DNA from: Phoronis ovalis
Lineage: Eukaryota > Phoronida > Phoronidae
DNA: 42,438 nt
Assembly: GCA_028565635.1 (NCBI GenBank)
Contig: JAOXYB010059167.1
Span: forward strand, 1-42,438
Reading direction: 5' to 3'
Each line of letters opens with the position of its first letter. Position 1 is the stretch's first letter. Made by a program: the position numbers and the translations under genes. Positions 26,101 through 37,101 of the stretch are shown here, piece after piece. The notes under the pieces are model-generated. The model was not told the DNA's origin, searched no databases, and saw nothing but the letters and a program-made list of their open reading frames with translations.

Positions 26101-29100
26101 GATGCTTGATCTTCTGTCAAAAAGCATGAAAAATTTTATGATACCGTCGGTCACACAATACGCTAACATTAAGGTTTTCAAAAAATACCCATATTACTTC
26201 CACGGTTTCATAGTTCTTCTATGCTTTAAACTTTTGTGACTCAGTGTTTTTGTTACTAAATATGTAATTTAGGCTTATTTCACAATTCCATGCAAAAAGG
26301 GAGAGCAGATGTTAAATAGTACCTCAGCCATAGAATTCTGTATGGGTGTTCCAGTTAGTAACAATCTGTTACGACAATTAAATCCCAACAAAATCTTCCA
26401 CCGCACACTGAAACAAACAGCATGGAATACCTTAACAGATCAAAATTATCATAAATCCACGAACAAGCCCTGGCGAACATTATCCACTCTCACATATATT
26501 TAAAATAATGTGTTACCAAGTAACCTATAAATCGTTTAATAATAATACAAGAAAATCCATTCAAGTGACACAATTTTTACTTCTCACTAAGCTCTACAGT
26601 GAGACTACCTCTTAATTTTTTTTTCTAAAATATTTGTCGATTTAATGACTATACTGTTTTAGTGTTGCTGTTACAAAGATGTTCAATTCGCAAGCACTAC
26701 AGTACCTAGAGCTACTCTTCAAAGCCTGCGCTTCATCTAGTATCATATACTGCCACTTGATACGCTGGAAGTATTTGACGTCTTGTATAACTAACTGGTA
26801 ACTGGTAACCACAACATGGAAGGAAGCATCTGGAGAATGCATGTGACTCTGGTTCCAAAACTTTCTTAGCACTCGTCTGTCCTGAGTATTTCCCCAGTAT
26901 GGCACAACCTGCAATGTTACGCTTAGTTAAAACTAAGTCCATGTCAGAGGTATCATTTAATTGTCAAGGTTGTTATGATGCATAGTTTATGTGCAATTTT
27001 ACAACATGAACTGTTGCCAAGTGGTGGTAACAAGAAACAACTGCTAAACTGATGAATTCCACTGACAGCAGATAAAACTTCAGACTCTACAGGTAATACA
27101 GAAACGTTTAATCATTACGATTCTATACTAAACTGATGAAACTATTCAGTCAATTATATGTTATCCGTTTTTCAATTTAAAACAGACAAGTTAATGGAAA
27201 CTAGATTTTCTGCTGTTTAGGCTGTAAACAGTTTACACGAAATTAGAAACAGTAAAATAGCAAATACTTACTTTTAGCTTGGGAATGAATCTTGCACACT
27301 CCTGTTGCCAATTATGTAATGTAGACGCTGGAGCAACAACAAGAAACGGTCCCCAAATACCCAAATTCTGCAAATAAAACATCACTGTTATACAAACAGC
27401 AGCTCCCATCAGCACAGGTTACTCACTCAAATTTGTAAAGTAACACAGACATGGCTATGAATCAAATGTCAAACATTTAGCGTAGACCAAGCAAATGAAA
27501 GGCTTACTAGGCAGTGCACAGCCTAGATACATTATTAGGGAAATATAAGTCATATACGTACCTCTGCTAGATGAGCAAACAAGGCCATACTTTGTATAGT
27601 CTTCCCAAGACCCATCTCATCTGCTAAGATACCATTAATGCCTTGATTATATAAATTAATTAACCAATTCATACCCTGTATAAAAAAAATGCATGTGTCA
27701 AATATGTATACAATAATAGACTGATACATCAGAGTACAAATGTAGCTGATTCTAGAAATACTTATGTTTTCCCCATTGTCATTCTATTTAGCAATTTGTC
27801 CTTTTCTATAATTATAGCCTAGTGGCTGTACTGGGCAGCGTCAGTTCCTGTGAATGAATCGCAAACTGCACGATTGTTTATGTACAAAAGGAAGAATTGT
27901 GGGACGATGTGCATGGAAATGGCCAACTGAATGATAAAGTCAATGTATTAACAACTTTTAACAGTGCACACAACCAGATCAATCATTTGTATTCTTTCTA
28001 AAGCTTCTTAAAAAAGCTACTAAGTATATACTCATAATTTGATTTTATAACTTTATATAATTCCGCAACTTAGTATATCTCGCTACAACTGCAACAATTG
28101 TTACTCCATCTATTTACTACAATGAGTTTTTAAACAAGGCTGCATCTAGGTTAATCCTTAATGAAGACATTACATCAACTATTCACCTTAAGTTGGTATG
28201 CTTTGAGTGATCCCTCAAATATACTTGGTTGTGGTTGTTCAGCCAATGCACTGATGGCAGGGTTGGCTAAGCTTGATTCCACTGAAATATACAGATTATT
28301 TCATTGTATGAATACAATTGGTGAAAAAAAACAACAATAAACAGTTTACAGAAAATGTTTTTATATGGGATGAGCAAGTCATAACAGTATTCACCTACAA
28401 AAAAAACTGGAATCTATAGTCTGAAACATTATTTTTAAGGAAATGTTATTTGAACGTTGATATGCAGACATACGGTGTTGCCAGTGAGTATACTATATAT
28501 CATACATTTGGTTCAATTTGCATGTGAACTGTCTTTAGTTATATTTCTTTTTATAAATTTCAACTGTTACTTTATACAAGCTGTTGATACATTAAATGCT
28601 TGATTTATAATTATGCTCAATACCCAGTAGATTCAAAGAGGCCGAAACTGACGCAGCTACGAAACAAACTTAGTTCCATAACTATTTATGTAATGATTGT
28701 ACTGTTCACATTTACATAAGAACATACTTACATGATGAACTGGAAGCCGACAGTGAAGCAGACCTTGGTTTCATCTTAGAATCAAACACTTGTGTCTGCA
28801 GAAAAGAGAAATTTCAATAAGCTCTTAATATGTCTCTAGGACTATCACAACCTATTCTGATGATAGACAGAGCAAATTGTAGAAATAAGAGGCTAGAAAA
28901 AGCAACCAACAGGAACTAACGCGTCACCCTGCTTCAGGCCAAAAAGAATTTCACTCGGTAGTGCTGGTACAAATCAACGAACTGGTGTGGTCGTTCACCC
29001 GAAGTAAAGAAAGAGATTATGCTTGTTCAGAGTGTTTGTTATCAGTCAAGAATCCTGTTGGGGAATCCAACACAGTCACTCATCATCACAGTATATTTTG

Positions 29101-32100
29101 TACTTTCTAGTATTGACAATGTTTAAAAAAAAAATATTTCCCCACATGCTCGCAAAATTCATTGACAAAATATAGAATTGTGGGTTTGTTATCACATTAA
29201 ATAGTCTATTATCTTTCATTCCTCTCCCCCATACATTAGTTCACAGTCCGAGGGTTCTTATAACCACAAAATCAAACAGTAACCAACCTTTGCATTGTGT
29301 TGCTGCAGAGCATCTTCAGCATTACATATGACAATCTGCTTCATTTCAATGCAATCTGTAAATGGTATTATTAATGGCTGGCTTTGTAAATCATTCAAGT
29401 CCACTTTGGCAATATGTCTAGTTGTGCATTAAATACTGGTAAAGATACTATTCTTTTGAAGTTTCTCGCATTAATTAGGATCGTTTACCTTGATATCATA
29501 GCTTGTCATTCATATTTATGAAGTATTCGATATAAATCATAAAATTTATTCAAAAACAAAACTCATAACATGACTTTGAGCAAGTAGAATAAAGAGTATT
29601 GCCAAATTTTCTCTTTCCTTGACACACCCACTACTTAGACACCAATTTCTTTAAAACCGGAAAGTTTCTAATAGATTGCTAATAGATTGCACAGCAAAAC
29701 CTGAAATAAGTTACTTAGTGTTCAAACCTACTGAGCTGGTATAGTATATTATTAAATTAAATTTTATACATTTAATAAATTTGACACTAACTGTATTCAT
29801 CTTGTATAGTATCCATTAGCATTCCTCCGTCAACTTCGTGATCCCTCTGAGATGTGCCTTCATCCAGTCGGCTGAGAATTTTATTTTTATCTGCTTCGGT
29901 AGCCCCTGTTAATTTCCGACTCATAAAGTGAGCATATAATTCGGTCTGAGTAATGAGAAAGTTTAGTTTTCTCTGTTGCCTTCTTGCCTGAAGACAGAAA
30001 AACTGATTTTAACAAGCAAATGCAAATGCACGCACACACATCATTAAAAGGTCAAGTTATAAGATTTCAGCATAATCATGTTTCACAATTGCTCAAGTGG
30101 CAAGTAAATATTTGACAGCTAGCTGAAGTTACACATGTGGATAACATGAAAGTTAACATCGTTTAATTCAAAAGTGTTTTGCTTATTTTTTTCAAATTTC
30201 TCAAATTTTGTGACAGACAAGCAGTTAAGAATGAAACAATCCTGGACCCAGACTTGTTAAGCTATCACAGAACAAACCTCCATTAGATTCAAATCCATTT
30301 TTCGTTGTTCCTGGGCTTCTTTATGAACTCTTTTTCTGTGCTCTTTCTCCACTTTTTCAAATCGTTTCCAGTATGTCATCATTTCTCTAGTTAGTCGACG
30401 CGCTCTCAATGGCATTTCCCTCATAATCTTCTGCGATTGGATAGCGCGTCTTCGACAATCTTTCATGCACTGATGGGCAAGCTACAAAATTAAATATCAA
30501 ACATTAACATGCAGGATTGAGAAAGGAAACCATCAGTACCAGTTGTACACTTTTTACGTCTTTTAATACTTATTATATATTGTAGAGTGGTGGTGTTGGT
30601 TGTTATGATGCACAACATTTTACGAACTAGCAGTACTTTACCATCTTCTTCAAATAGACATTATTCTACTGTAACTTCTTGATGTAGCAGTACTAGTACG
30701 CCCCCGATTTAATTTTGAATAAAGTAGAACATTTTAATGTTCATAAATCGTGTGCAATGCAAGTACTAAAGCAAACACAAACGCTGTTTTCAGACGTTAA
30801 CTACACTTGCTCAGCGTTGATACTATTTGCTTACTGTCGATTATGAAACTGTCATAAACATTATGGGGGGAAGTGATTTTTAACGTTCTGAATAGTATTT
30901 GCGTGTTACCTTTTTGGTCATTGATACCATTTCTTTGCGAGAAGAAACCTTTTGCTTGTATGCCTTAGGTATTTCTTTCTTGGCTATTGTATGCCATATT
31001 TTTCTCCGTTTCAAAGCAATTTGCTCTGAAGTAAGCCTTTTAGTTTTACCATGAGACTTATCTTTCTGCTGCTGTTGTCTACGAGCAATAAGTGCTTGTA
31101 GCACCTCTGGAGGCAAATCCGACAACTGCAACAAATAATTTGTGCAATCATAGGTAACCCATTCGTTACAAAACATATTTATGAAATATCACAACTGAAT
31201 TGCAATCCTGTGTCTATTTCTATTTCTATGCCAGTACATGTAATGTAGGACATGAGGATGAAATGAGACTTAAGACAATGAATACAGTAAACATCTTGCT
31301 CAGTCTGAAGGAATAACAGATGAGACTATAGTGTGCTCTTGACTTGCATAACCCAGCATAAAACGATTTTTTTGATGATGTAATTTAAAGACATAGATAT
31401 CGGTAGGTAAGCTGTGGGCCAAAAACTGTGTAAAGCTAAACATACAGTTTGCTTTTAAAACATATACATACTGTAATATGACATTATGTGCACTGTAATT
31501 AAGATGTTGGGTAAACATAATGATTACTGGTAAACTGTTTGTTTGTCCAGCCTTTGGGATAATCATGAAAACTAATGATATACTTTTGTGGTCTCAACTA
31601 CTGATGAACACAGTTGAGGCAGCCTAAAGTATGTTTAAGCAGCATATTTCAATTCAGTTGTGCCTATTTAAAATATTACCTCTCCATTACCAACTCCGTG
31701 CTTCCCTTTCCCTTTTTTAATCTTCTTGAGTTTTGCTGGAAATAGTAAATACAGAGGTTTAGTGATCATTCTCCATCCATGAAACCTGTTGGCATTTAAT
31801 TCATATAACAGAATCAACAAAGCCCAGTAGTTATCCCAGATAGGAGATATGCAAATTCGATTACTACAGACAGTCTACTAGCATATTGATCTAGTCCCAG
31901 AATAAGTTCAATCACAGTACAATTTAATAAATTATGGAACAAAAATTTGAAGCCTACAAAAAAAACTTTTACACTGCTGACAACTGATTTAGGATCGAAC
32001 ACCAGAATGAGAAAGACAAACTATTACCAGCCTCCACTAGAGCCTCTTAGCACTGATGAATATATGACAATGTATTAAGTTCTGCTTTGGGCTGTTCCAG

Positions 32101-34472
32101 TAAAAAAAGTGGGAGAGGGGGGGGAAGGCACTTTCATTTTATACCCACCACCCATAATTTTTAATTAGCTTGTAATGCAACCACCCATAATTCTGAACAC
32201 AACCACCCACAATTTTTTATTTCAACTGCCTTCCCCCCCCCTCCCCCACTTTTTTTACTGGAACAGCCCTTACAAGATTGACAGAATTTATAGAATGATA
32301 TTACCTTTTTCAAATAATTACCTTTTATAAACTTCTTGTCACCTTTTTTACCCTCTTTCCGGACCATTTTCTTTGGTCCAATTATTGATCGTTGATGCTC
32401 AGGAAATCTGTCATGATATGACAACAGCCCCGATGAATAATACTGATACTGCTTTAACTGCTGCAAAAACAAGACAAGTAGCTATGACTATTATATTAGA
32501 TGAGATTTGAAGCAGACATTTCAGGTGCTCTATACACTTTTATCTTCTGTTAAAAATTTTGTGAAGCAGACATTTCAGATGCTCTATACAATTTTATCTT
32601 CTGTTACAAATTTTGTGAAGTGTTTCGCTATGCAGGCAATAACAGAATAAATTGATTGTGTTTTCGTGTTATTAGTATACACAGCTGTCTGAGATGCATT
32701 GAGGCTGACTACATAGTATAATTTTAAAGTTACCTCTTGATTATTGTAAAATTGCCCCTGATACTTTTTCTGTAATTTATGGGCTTTAAGCATTTCATGG
32801 ATGCGTTCCTGAGAGTAAGGTTCTTCCTCTTCATCAGATGAGCTGTCACTCAGCAAGATAGTCTGGAGAAAAATCAATAAGAATGAAAGTACCCGGTGAA
32901 AACGCTTAATAAATAATAGCATTTTTATAAAATTTCCACTAAATCTTACAAATAAAATTCTAAAGGTTAAATTTTTGTGAAACTGGAAATGAGAAACTAA
33001 TACAATACAGAACCTTGCACACATACTATTACTACATGACATAATCTACATAGATAGAACAACTTCAATTTACTTACTTTTTTCAAAATGTGTGACACAA
33101 CTTTTAGGTCAGAATGTATATTGTTTTTTTTTTGTAATTTACAGAAACCTATCACTAAGTACTTAATGCTTGATTGTCTCTGGATATTTGCTTATTTTTT
33201 ACCTTTAGCCATCTTCTACTTTTCTTTATTCGAGTGAAATTATACAAACGTGTCTTGTCAGCTTTTCTTTCTGTAACAATATTACTTGTAAATAATCATA
33301 AAATAAACCAAAAGCAAAACAGAATATGAGTCATTGACACAAATGGTTGTTACATAACCATTTCAAACAGATTTTGCTTCGGTGTAACATTAAGGAAGCA
33401 TTGTCAGCAAGTGCAAAGGATACGTGCTGGAACATTGGTACAAGACCTACATGAGACCTTTATTCTAATCATACCTACAAGGGAGCTCAAATATCTACGA
33501 GCAAATATCTTAAATACTGTTTCTCTATCAGTGACCATAAGTTCATGATATTACACAGTATTAATCAAAATTTTTAGGTTTAGGAATTGGTGACTCCTGT
33601 TGATGGTCATGTCCATTCGGTACCTAGCTCAATCAAATTTTTTTTTGTGCCTTTAAATGAAAGCCCTGCAAGTTACAGATATACCATGAAACCTCTGAAA
33701 TCATATCCAACAAAATACTAGCATAAAACTGCTTGCCTGACTTAGTTGTTACTATTCCATGAACTATTTTGCTGCCTTCGTCATCATAGTAAGACTTCTC
33801 ATCTTCTATATCAGTGACGTCGCTGTTTTCTCCTTCACTAAAAACATAGCATTTAACAGATAACATGCCGTATTTTAGTAAAACAATTATCCATTTTTCA
33901 ATCTAACAAGAAACGTCGTCTTTCTCATTATCCTGCATTGTTTGTTCAAATTACCCACTTTTTATTCCAATGATGCCAAAAATTCTCAAATTGAAAGCAC
34001 CAAGCTCTATACCAAAAAAGGTCAGAAAAATGCCTGTTATTCTTTGACATTACAGGTCAACAAGCACTATTAAACTGTTCAATACGTGCAAGCTAATACA
34101 GGAATCATTACACTATCTCTTGTCTTTAGAACTGCATACCTGGGCACTCTTATTTTTTCTCACATTTTGAAAATTCTACACAGGATCCTCACCTTATTTT
34201 TTGGCAGTGTATAGAATTTTTTAATACTCGGTTGAAATATGTTAATAGCAAGTTATAGCTGAGGTAAATCCTCTTGAACAAGAAGACACTGCTTAATGTA
34301 TCTCATCAAATTGTGTTTACTCCACTAACCTACGAAACGATGGTGTGCTAAAAACTCCTTCCAAACAATTCAGTAAGGGTCCTAACTGCAAAGCCCTTTC
34401 AACTTGTTGATGATGAAGAGGCTTGGCCAAATCCATAGAATAACAATGGTCATCGTTTATGGAGGCCGCCAT
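9613..34472 (-). CDS. INO80: Chromatin-remodelling ATPase INO80, catalytic subunit, full-length gene of 33 exons
   Basis: INO80 is the Snf2-family motor of the nuclear INO80 complex, which slides nucleosomes and acts on H2A.Z nucleosomes in transcription, replication and repair. I assembled 33 exons (minus strand, 5' to 3'): 34472-34330, 33837-33737, 33270-33203, 32862-32734, 32460-32322, 31735-31680, 31125-30910, 30481-30278, 29987-29792, 29355-29288, 28795-28732, 28281-28187, 27675-27562, 27367-27272, 26908-26706, 26407-26323, 25971-25854, 25486-25401, 24938-24780, 24620-24521, 23705-23612, 23427-23341, 23197-22897, 22665-22522, 22156-21931, 17616-17489, 15492-15325, 15038-14880, 14547-14445, 11116-10932, 10597-10495, 10042-9857, 9725-9613. 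The sum is 4437 nt, 1478 codons plus stop, with no internal stop; the human protein is slightly longer (about 1550 aa). All introns are GT-AG except intron 2 (GC-AG). Domains are described in the sub-entries. Confidence 0.95.
10080..10333. repeat. Identical 77-bp direct repeat flanking the gap
   Basis: The two copies, 10080-10156 and 10257-10333, match base for base and abut the N run on either side. The likely cause is unmerged overlapping contig ends. A real tandem duplication is the alternative. Confidence 0.95.
10157..10256. other. Assembly gap of exactly 100 N in INO80 intron 31
   Basis: The gap is a run of 100 N, a typical placeholder of unknown size. The 77 bases before it (10080-10156) are identical to the 77 bases after it (10257-10333). 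It lies between exons 32 and 31, so the coding sequence is not affected. Confidence 0.98.
11117..14444 (-). other. INO80 intron 29 (3.3 kb)
   Basis: No coding exon is supported here. Small repeats seen are a 17-bp tandem pair ending in CAAGTGCAGTG (about 11572-11607), a TA run near 12621, and a G-run near 12843. The 109-codon plus frame at 12193 and the 77-codon one at 14193 show no family signature. Confidence 0.6.
14445..17616 (-). CDS. INO80: INO80 exons 26-29: ATPase lobe 2 (residues 1098-1283)
   Basis: Exon 26 has [19 protein letters not shown] and [17 protein letters not shown] (motif IV region). Exon 27 has [20 protein letters not shown] and [19 protein letters not shown] (motif V). 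Exon 28 has [20 protein letters not shown] and LGQTK (motif VI with the arginine fingers, residues about 1211-1222) and GTIEERI. Exon 29 has QRMVISGG and VVSLL. The helicase C lobe is complete. Confidence 0.96.
15655..16020 (+). pseudogene. Decayed LINE reverse-transcriptase tail in INO80 intron 26
   Basis: Read on the plus strand, the sequence gives [19 protein letters not shown], then after a frameshift [23 protein letters not shown], a stop, then GRLKTTWR and after another stop VELELQ...W..DVAALCA. This is the C-terminal signature (I(S/T)N..L...TGQ, WRWIGH.LR, TPEGKRKRGRPKTTWRR, ALCA) common in non-LTR retrotransposons of marine invertebrates. One frameshift and at least two in-frame stops show it is dead. 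It is antisense to INO80. The 162-codon minus-strand frame over it is only its shadow. Confidence 0.8.
17617..21930 (-). other. INO80 intron 25, the largest (4.3 kb)
   Basis: I see no exon or mobile element. It contains a 28-bp tandem pair at 18547-18602 (CTGTGTCGTGAYTTAATTTA units) and short TA and AAT runs near 19345-19395. Confidence 0.6.
18547..18602. repeat. 28-bp tandem duplication in INO80 intron 25
   Basis: Two copies of a unit starting CTGTGTCGTGA[C/T]TTAATTTA occur at 18547 and 18575 with few differences. Confidence 0.7.
21931..24938 (-). CDS. INO80: INO80 exons 19-25: end of lobe 1 and the large INO80 insertion (residues 728-1097)
   Basis: Exon 19 contains IRIEDLLQ and [13 protein letters not shown]; exon 20 [12 protein letters not shown]. 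The family-typical insertion between the ATPase lobes then runs to exon 25. It is the platform that docks the RuvBL1/2 (Rvb1/2) ring in INO80 complexes. Conserved pieces include [15 protein letters not shown] (exon 21), [15 protein letters not shown] (exon 22) and [20 protein letters not shown] (exon 25). Exon 23 (301 nt, the longest) holds a less conserved segment with eight consecutive His (residues about 943-950) followed by a [14 protein letters not shown] repeat, probably a flexible loop. Confidence 0.93.
23745..24175. repeat. Diverged duplicate segments in INO80 intron 20
   Basis: The stretch from about 23750 (CTGTGGAACACTGACCATGA, then AATATGTACATAAGATTA) is repeated at about 24092 (CTGTGGAACATCTGACCATG, then AATATGTACAAAAGATTA). 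The second copy has an extra block of about 15 bp. The copies are about 340 bp apart in direct orientation. Confidence 0.6.
25401..28795 (-). CDS. INO80: INO80 exons 11-18: ATPase lobe 1 (residues 441-727)
   Basis: Exon 12 has SLANPAISA and [15 protein letters not shown], the start of the Snf2 core. Exon 13 has [11 protein letters not shown]: Walker A, with the ATP-contacting Lys at residue 518. Exon 14 has [16 protein letters not shown] (motif Ia). Exon 15 has VVVTSYQLV and the Walker B box DEAQ at residues 621-624. Exon 16 has [14 protein letters not shown] (motif III). Exon 17 has [19 protein letters not shown] and exon 18 has [20 protein letters not shown]. All motifs needed for ATP hydrolysis in this lobe are present. 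Confidence 0.96.
29288..31735 (-). CDS. INO80: INO80 exons 6-10: basic linker and DBINO/HSA region (residues 194-440)
   Basis: Exon 6 is Lys-rich ([13 protein letters not shown]). Exons 7-9 carry the DBINO/HSA module that binds actin and Arp subunits: [38 protein letters not shown], then [33 protein letters not shown] and [20 protein letters not shown] with the conserved TELY motif at residues 367-370. The helix is long, highly charged and likely continuous. Exon 10 (22 residues) joins this to the region before the ATPase. Confidence 0.93.
32089..32269. mobile_element. MITE-like element with about 42-bp terminal inverted repeats in INO80 intron 5
   Basis: The left arm 32089-32130 starts GGGCTGTTCCAG and runs through an A-tract and G-rich stretch. 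The right arm 32227-32269 is its reverse complement with one or two differences, ending CTGGAACAGCCC. The 181-bp element has three internal copies of ACCACCCATAATT-like sequence (about 32148, 32180, 32203). There is no coding capacity. No clear target-site duplication beyond TT is visible. It lies 53 nt from the exon 5 donor. Confidence 0.75.
32322..34472 (-). CDS. INO80: INO80 exons 1-5: N-terminal region (residues 1-193)
   Basis: Exon 1 begins [19 protein letters not shown] and is INO80-like (LAKPL...ERAL.L). Exon 2 is acidic ([20 protein letters not shown]). Exon 3 gives [18 protein letters not shown], matching the conserved LYNF..LKKSRKWLK block of animal INO80. Exon 4 has [13 protein letters not shown] and [14 protein letters not shown]. 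Exon 5 has [20 protein letters not shown] and GPKK. The start at 34472 has A at -3 and G at +4. A weak-context uORF (34479-34450) overlaps it out of frame. Exon 2 ends at a GC donor (33736-33735), required by phase and by alignment to the family. Confidence 0.92.
32509..32616. repeat. 54-bp tandem duplication in INO80 intron 4
   Basis: Unit 1 is 32509-32562 and unit 2 is 32563-32616. Both start GAAGCAGACATTTCAG and differ at only a few positions; a third partial GAAG follows. Confidence 0.85.
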
Positions 34473-36740
34473 CCTTCATATAACTGTAAATATAGCAGTA
34501 GATGACATGACTTTGTCATTGCATTTTATAAAGTATTTCTTAAAAAGTATTTTTAAATGCTGGAGATCATGAACATGTAGTGTGTGAACATGAGATACGA
34601 GTTTTACACACATTGTCTGAGAATTGGTAAATTTTAAAATCAAGACACAATACTTTTATTTTTTGTATTTTTCAATTTTTAAACATATATTTTAAAATAT
34701 TTTAACAATACCATAAATGTACTTAACATTTGTAGAATGGAAGAAATAGAAGATTTTAAATTGTCACAATTCCTTTTAAATTTAATGATACAATTTGCAC
34801 ATCAAGAAATTTTTATTTTTGTTCCCAAATGTTCTTATGGCGGAGATGTTTAATCATTTCAGTTCAAGCAATAACAAGAAAGTAAAGTTTCCTAGTATAC
34901 AATACAACTATTTTGGTATTCTGCAGAAGTTTATCGGATGGTTAGTCATAAAATATACTTTTTTGAAATTGAATAATTTATGAAACATAAATCAGTTCAG
35001 TGTATATTTGAAATGAAAATCTAAAAAGTTTGCAGCAATAAATGAATAATATTTTGATATTTTTATATGAATAGACTGTATAACTTCAAAAACCAATTAG
35101 AATTTTGCGGGATGCTTCGCTTTAAAATTAAAGACAACAGTTTTTAAAAATCCCACACTATTAACATATTCAACTACCTTAAAGATTGATAAAAAATAAT
35201 AAGTTTAGGTAACTCAATATAACATTATAGTTCCAGAAATAGATCCGGGCAATAGATAAACATTTCAAAACACCATGCAACTTTATGTCCTGTTAGCATT
35301 AACTAAAAGAACCGAAGGCTATGCTCCCTTATGAGCACAAAGATCCAAGTCCGATGTTAGTTAAGTGCTAGTTGTTTTGTTTTTTTATTAAAATACTTCT
35401 ATTTCCTTGCAAACTTATTTTAACTTTAATTGCCAGAACAAAAGTCAGCTAAAGTATAAATTGTGATTCTTGGGACTAAAAGAAACTGATTAAAGAAAAC
35501 TGGGTTAAAGAAAGCAGAGCCAGTCCCTGGCGTGTCATTTCGGAACGTTTACAGTTCAAACTAGGGACTAGGTAATATTTCCTTGATCTGCTTCAGAAAA
35601 GTTCTCAGATGTGCAGTTGCTTGGCAACTAAATCTCTGAAGAAGGCGATTTGGCGACATTATAACATTGGGTTCTATTTTGATTAATGTGAAATAGATGC
35701 GAAGTAAGACTGCTGACCTATATTTTGCCTTTAATAAATACCGAAGGTGTTATCCACACGAGGTGCGGAAGCTGCTTTGTAATTTCTCAGCCGCAAAACT
35801 CGCTTGAAATCCCCCAAAATATTCATGCCGGCCAAGGAGTCCCCAAAAATCAAGTTCATGACATAAACTGTACCTTTTCAATCAAATTCCTGCGTGAAAA
35901 GTACTGTATGCATACATTAAGGCAGTTATAAGATATACAGCCAATATGGCGATTGTCGAGCAGTCCAAAAGGAACGAGAGCGGCAAATAGAAGCCAGTTC
36001 ATGACTTCGTCTTGCTTCGCTGGGGGTCCACGCCATTCTAATTAATCTCAAAGAGCACATATTTTGATAAAGTTTGTAGTATCTTAGATAGAATTTCACG
36101 CTATTAGCTAAGCAATTGATCAATCTAAATATTTTAATATAATGCAACCCATTTATTTCAATTTTTTTGTTATAGTTTAGAGCAAAATGCAATTTAACGA
36201 CTTAAGCCGAAGTAAAAAGGCGGCGTGGCTGAAATAAAATTCATTTATAAAGTGAACATATATTATAATAATAAACAACCATTTATTTTGATTTTTAATT
36301 ATATATAATATTTTGCATTTAGTAATTAAAGAATGATATGCATTTCAAACTGAAGAATTGTCACTCTATAATTCTCGAAAAGGAGTGGTGCATATTTTTT
36401 AGTTCCTTTTTAAAAGGAATGACTTTGTTTGAGAGTAATTTTCCGGAGATAAACGATTCTGCTAAACCAAACAAATGTTTGAAGGTATATAAAATATTTA
36501 GTAAGAAGGTTACTCTCCGAGTCAAGTTTAATAAATACGTAGCAGTTTTTCGTAATAAATGGTAATTTGCAACTTTCTGCTAATTTATTAAATGTATTAT
36601 ATCAGAATATTTTGTGTTATATAAAATAAGGTTTTAGGGGTGCGTCTAATTTAAAGGCGGGATTTCCATTCCAATCAACTATCGTACTTTTCCGTAACCC
36701 CATGATATTCCACCGGTAAACCCTAACTTGCATCGATCGC
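34473..36740. other. Divergent intergenic region between INO80 and the SR gene
   Basis: This AT-rich region of about 2.3 kb should hold both promoters. The INO80 start codon sits in AAGGATGGCGGCC, a YY1/TISU-like context. Near the other end, CGATCGCCATTTTT (about 36733-36747) reads AAAATGGCGATCG on the minus strand. No TATA box or gene could be assigned. The short frames 34795-34983 (+), 35725-35931 (+), 35926-36192 (-) and 36338-36565 (+) have no recognisable features. Confidence 0.55.
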
Positions 36741-36794
36741 CATTTTTTACTTTCATGCTGGATATTGCTGTCCGTAGTTTTCTATAGTTTAATA
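36741..36794 (+). other. Probable 5' UTR exon of the SR gene (end defined, start uncertain)
   Basis: A strong donor, AATA|GTGAGT at 36795, pairs with the acceptor GTATGTTTCAG that ends at 37101, immediately before the coding ATG. The exon's 5' limit is not visible in the sequence. A uORF of 10 codons (36755-36787) would lie within it. Confidence 0.5.
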
Positions 36795-37101
36795 GTGAGT
36801 AGATTTGTTTTAATTGTGTTGTATTTTCAATATTGTACATTGCTACAGAACAAAGGTAGAATGTTCGTTCTCTGTTTACTAGAGTTTTTGCAGCAATTTA
36901 GTTGGAACGATTGCACAAAGATAATTTTGAAAGTTTCGGCTTCGGCCGGGCTTCTTTTTGAATTGCCAATATTTTTTGAATTTTCTTTGTTTAAACCCTA
37001 TCCATTATTCAAGATAAAAATATCTTGAAAAGCTGTCGATATGTTCTGTGATTAATGTGAGGCCTTTTAGAAATTTTAAAGAAAATATATGTATGTTTCA
37101 G

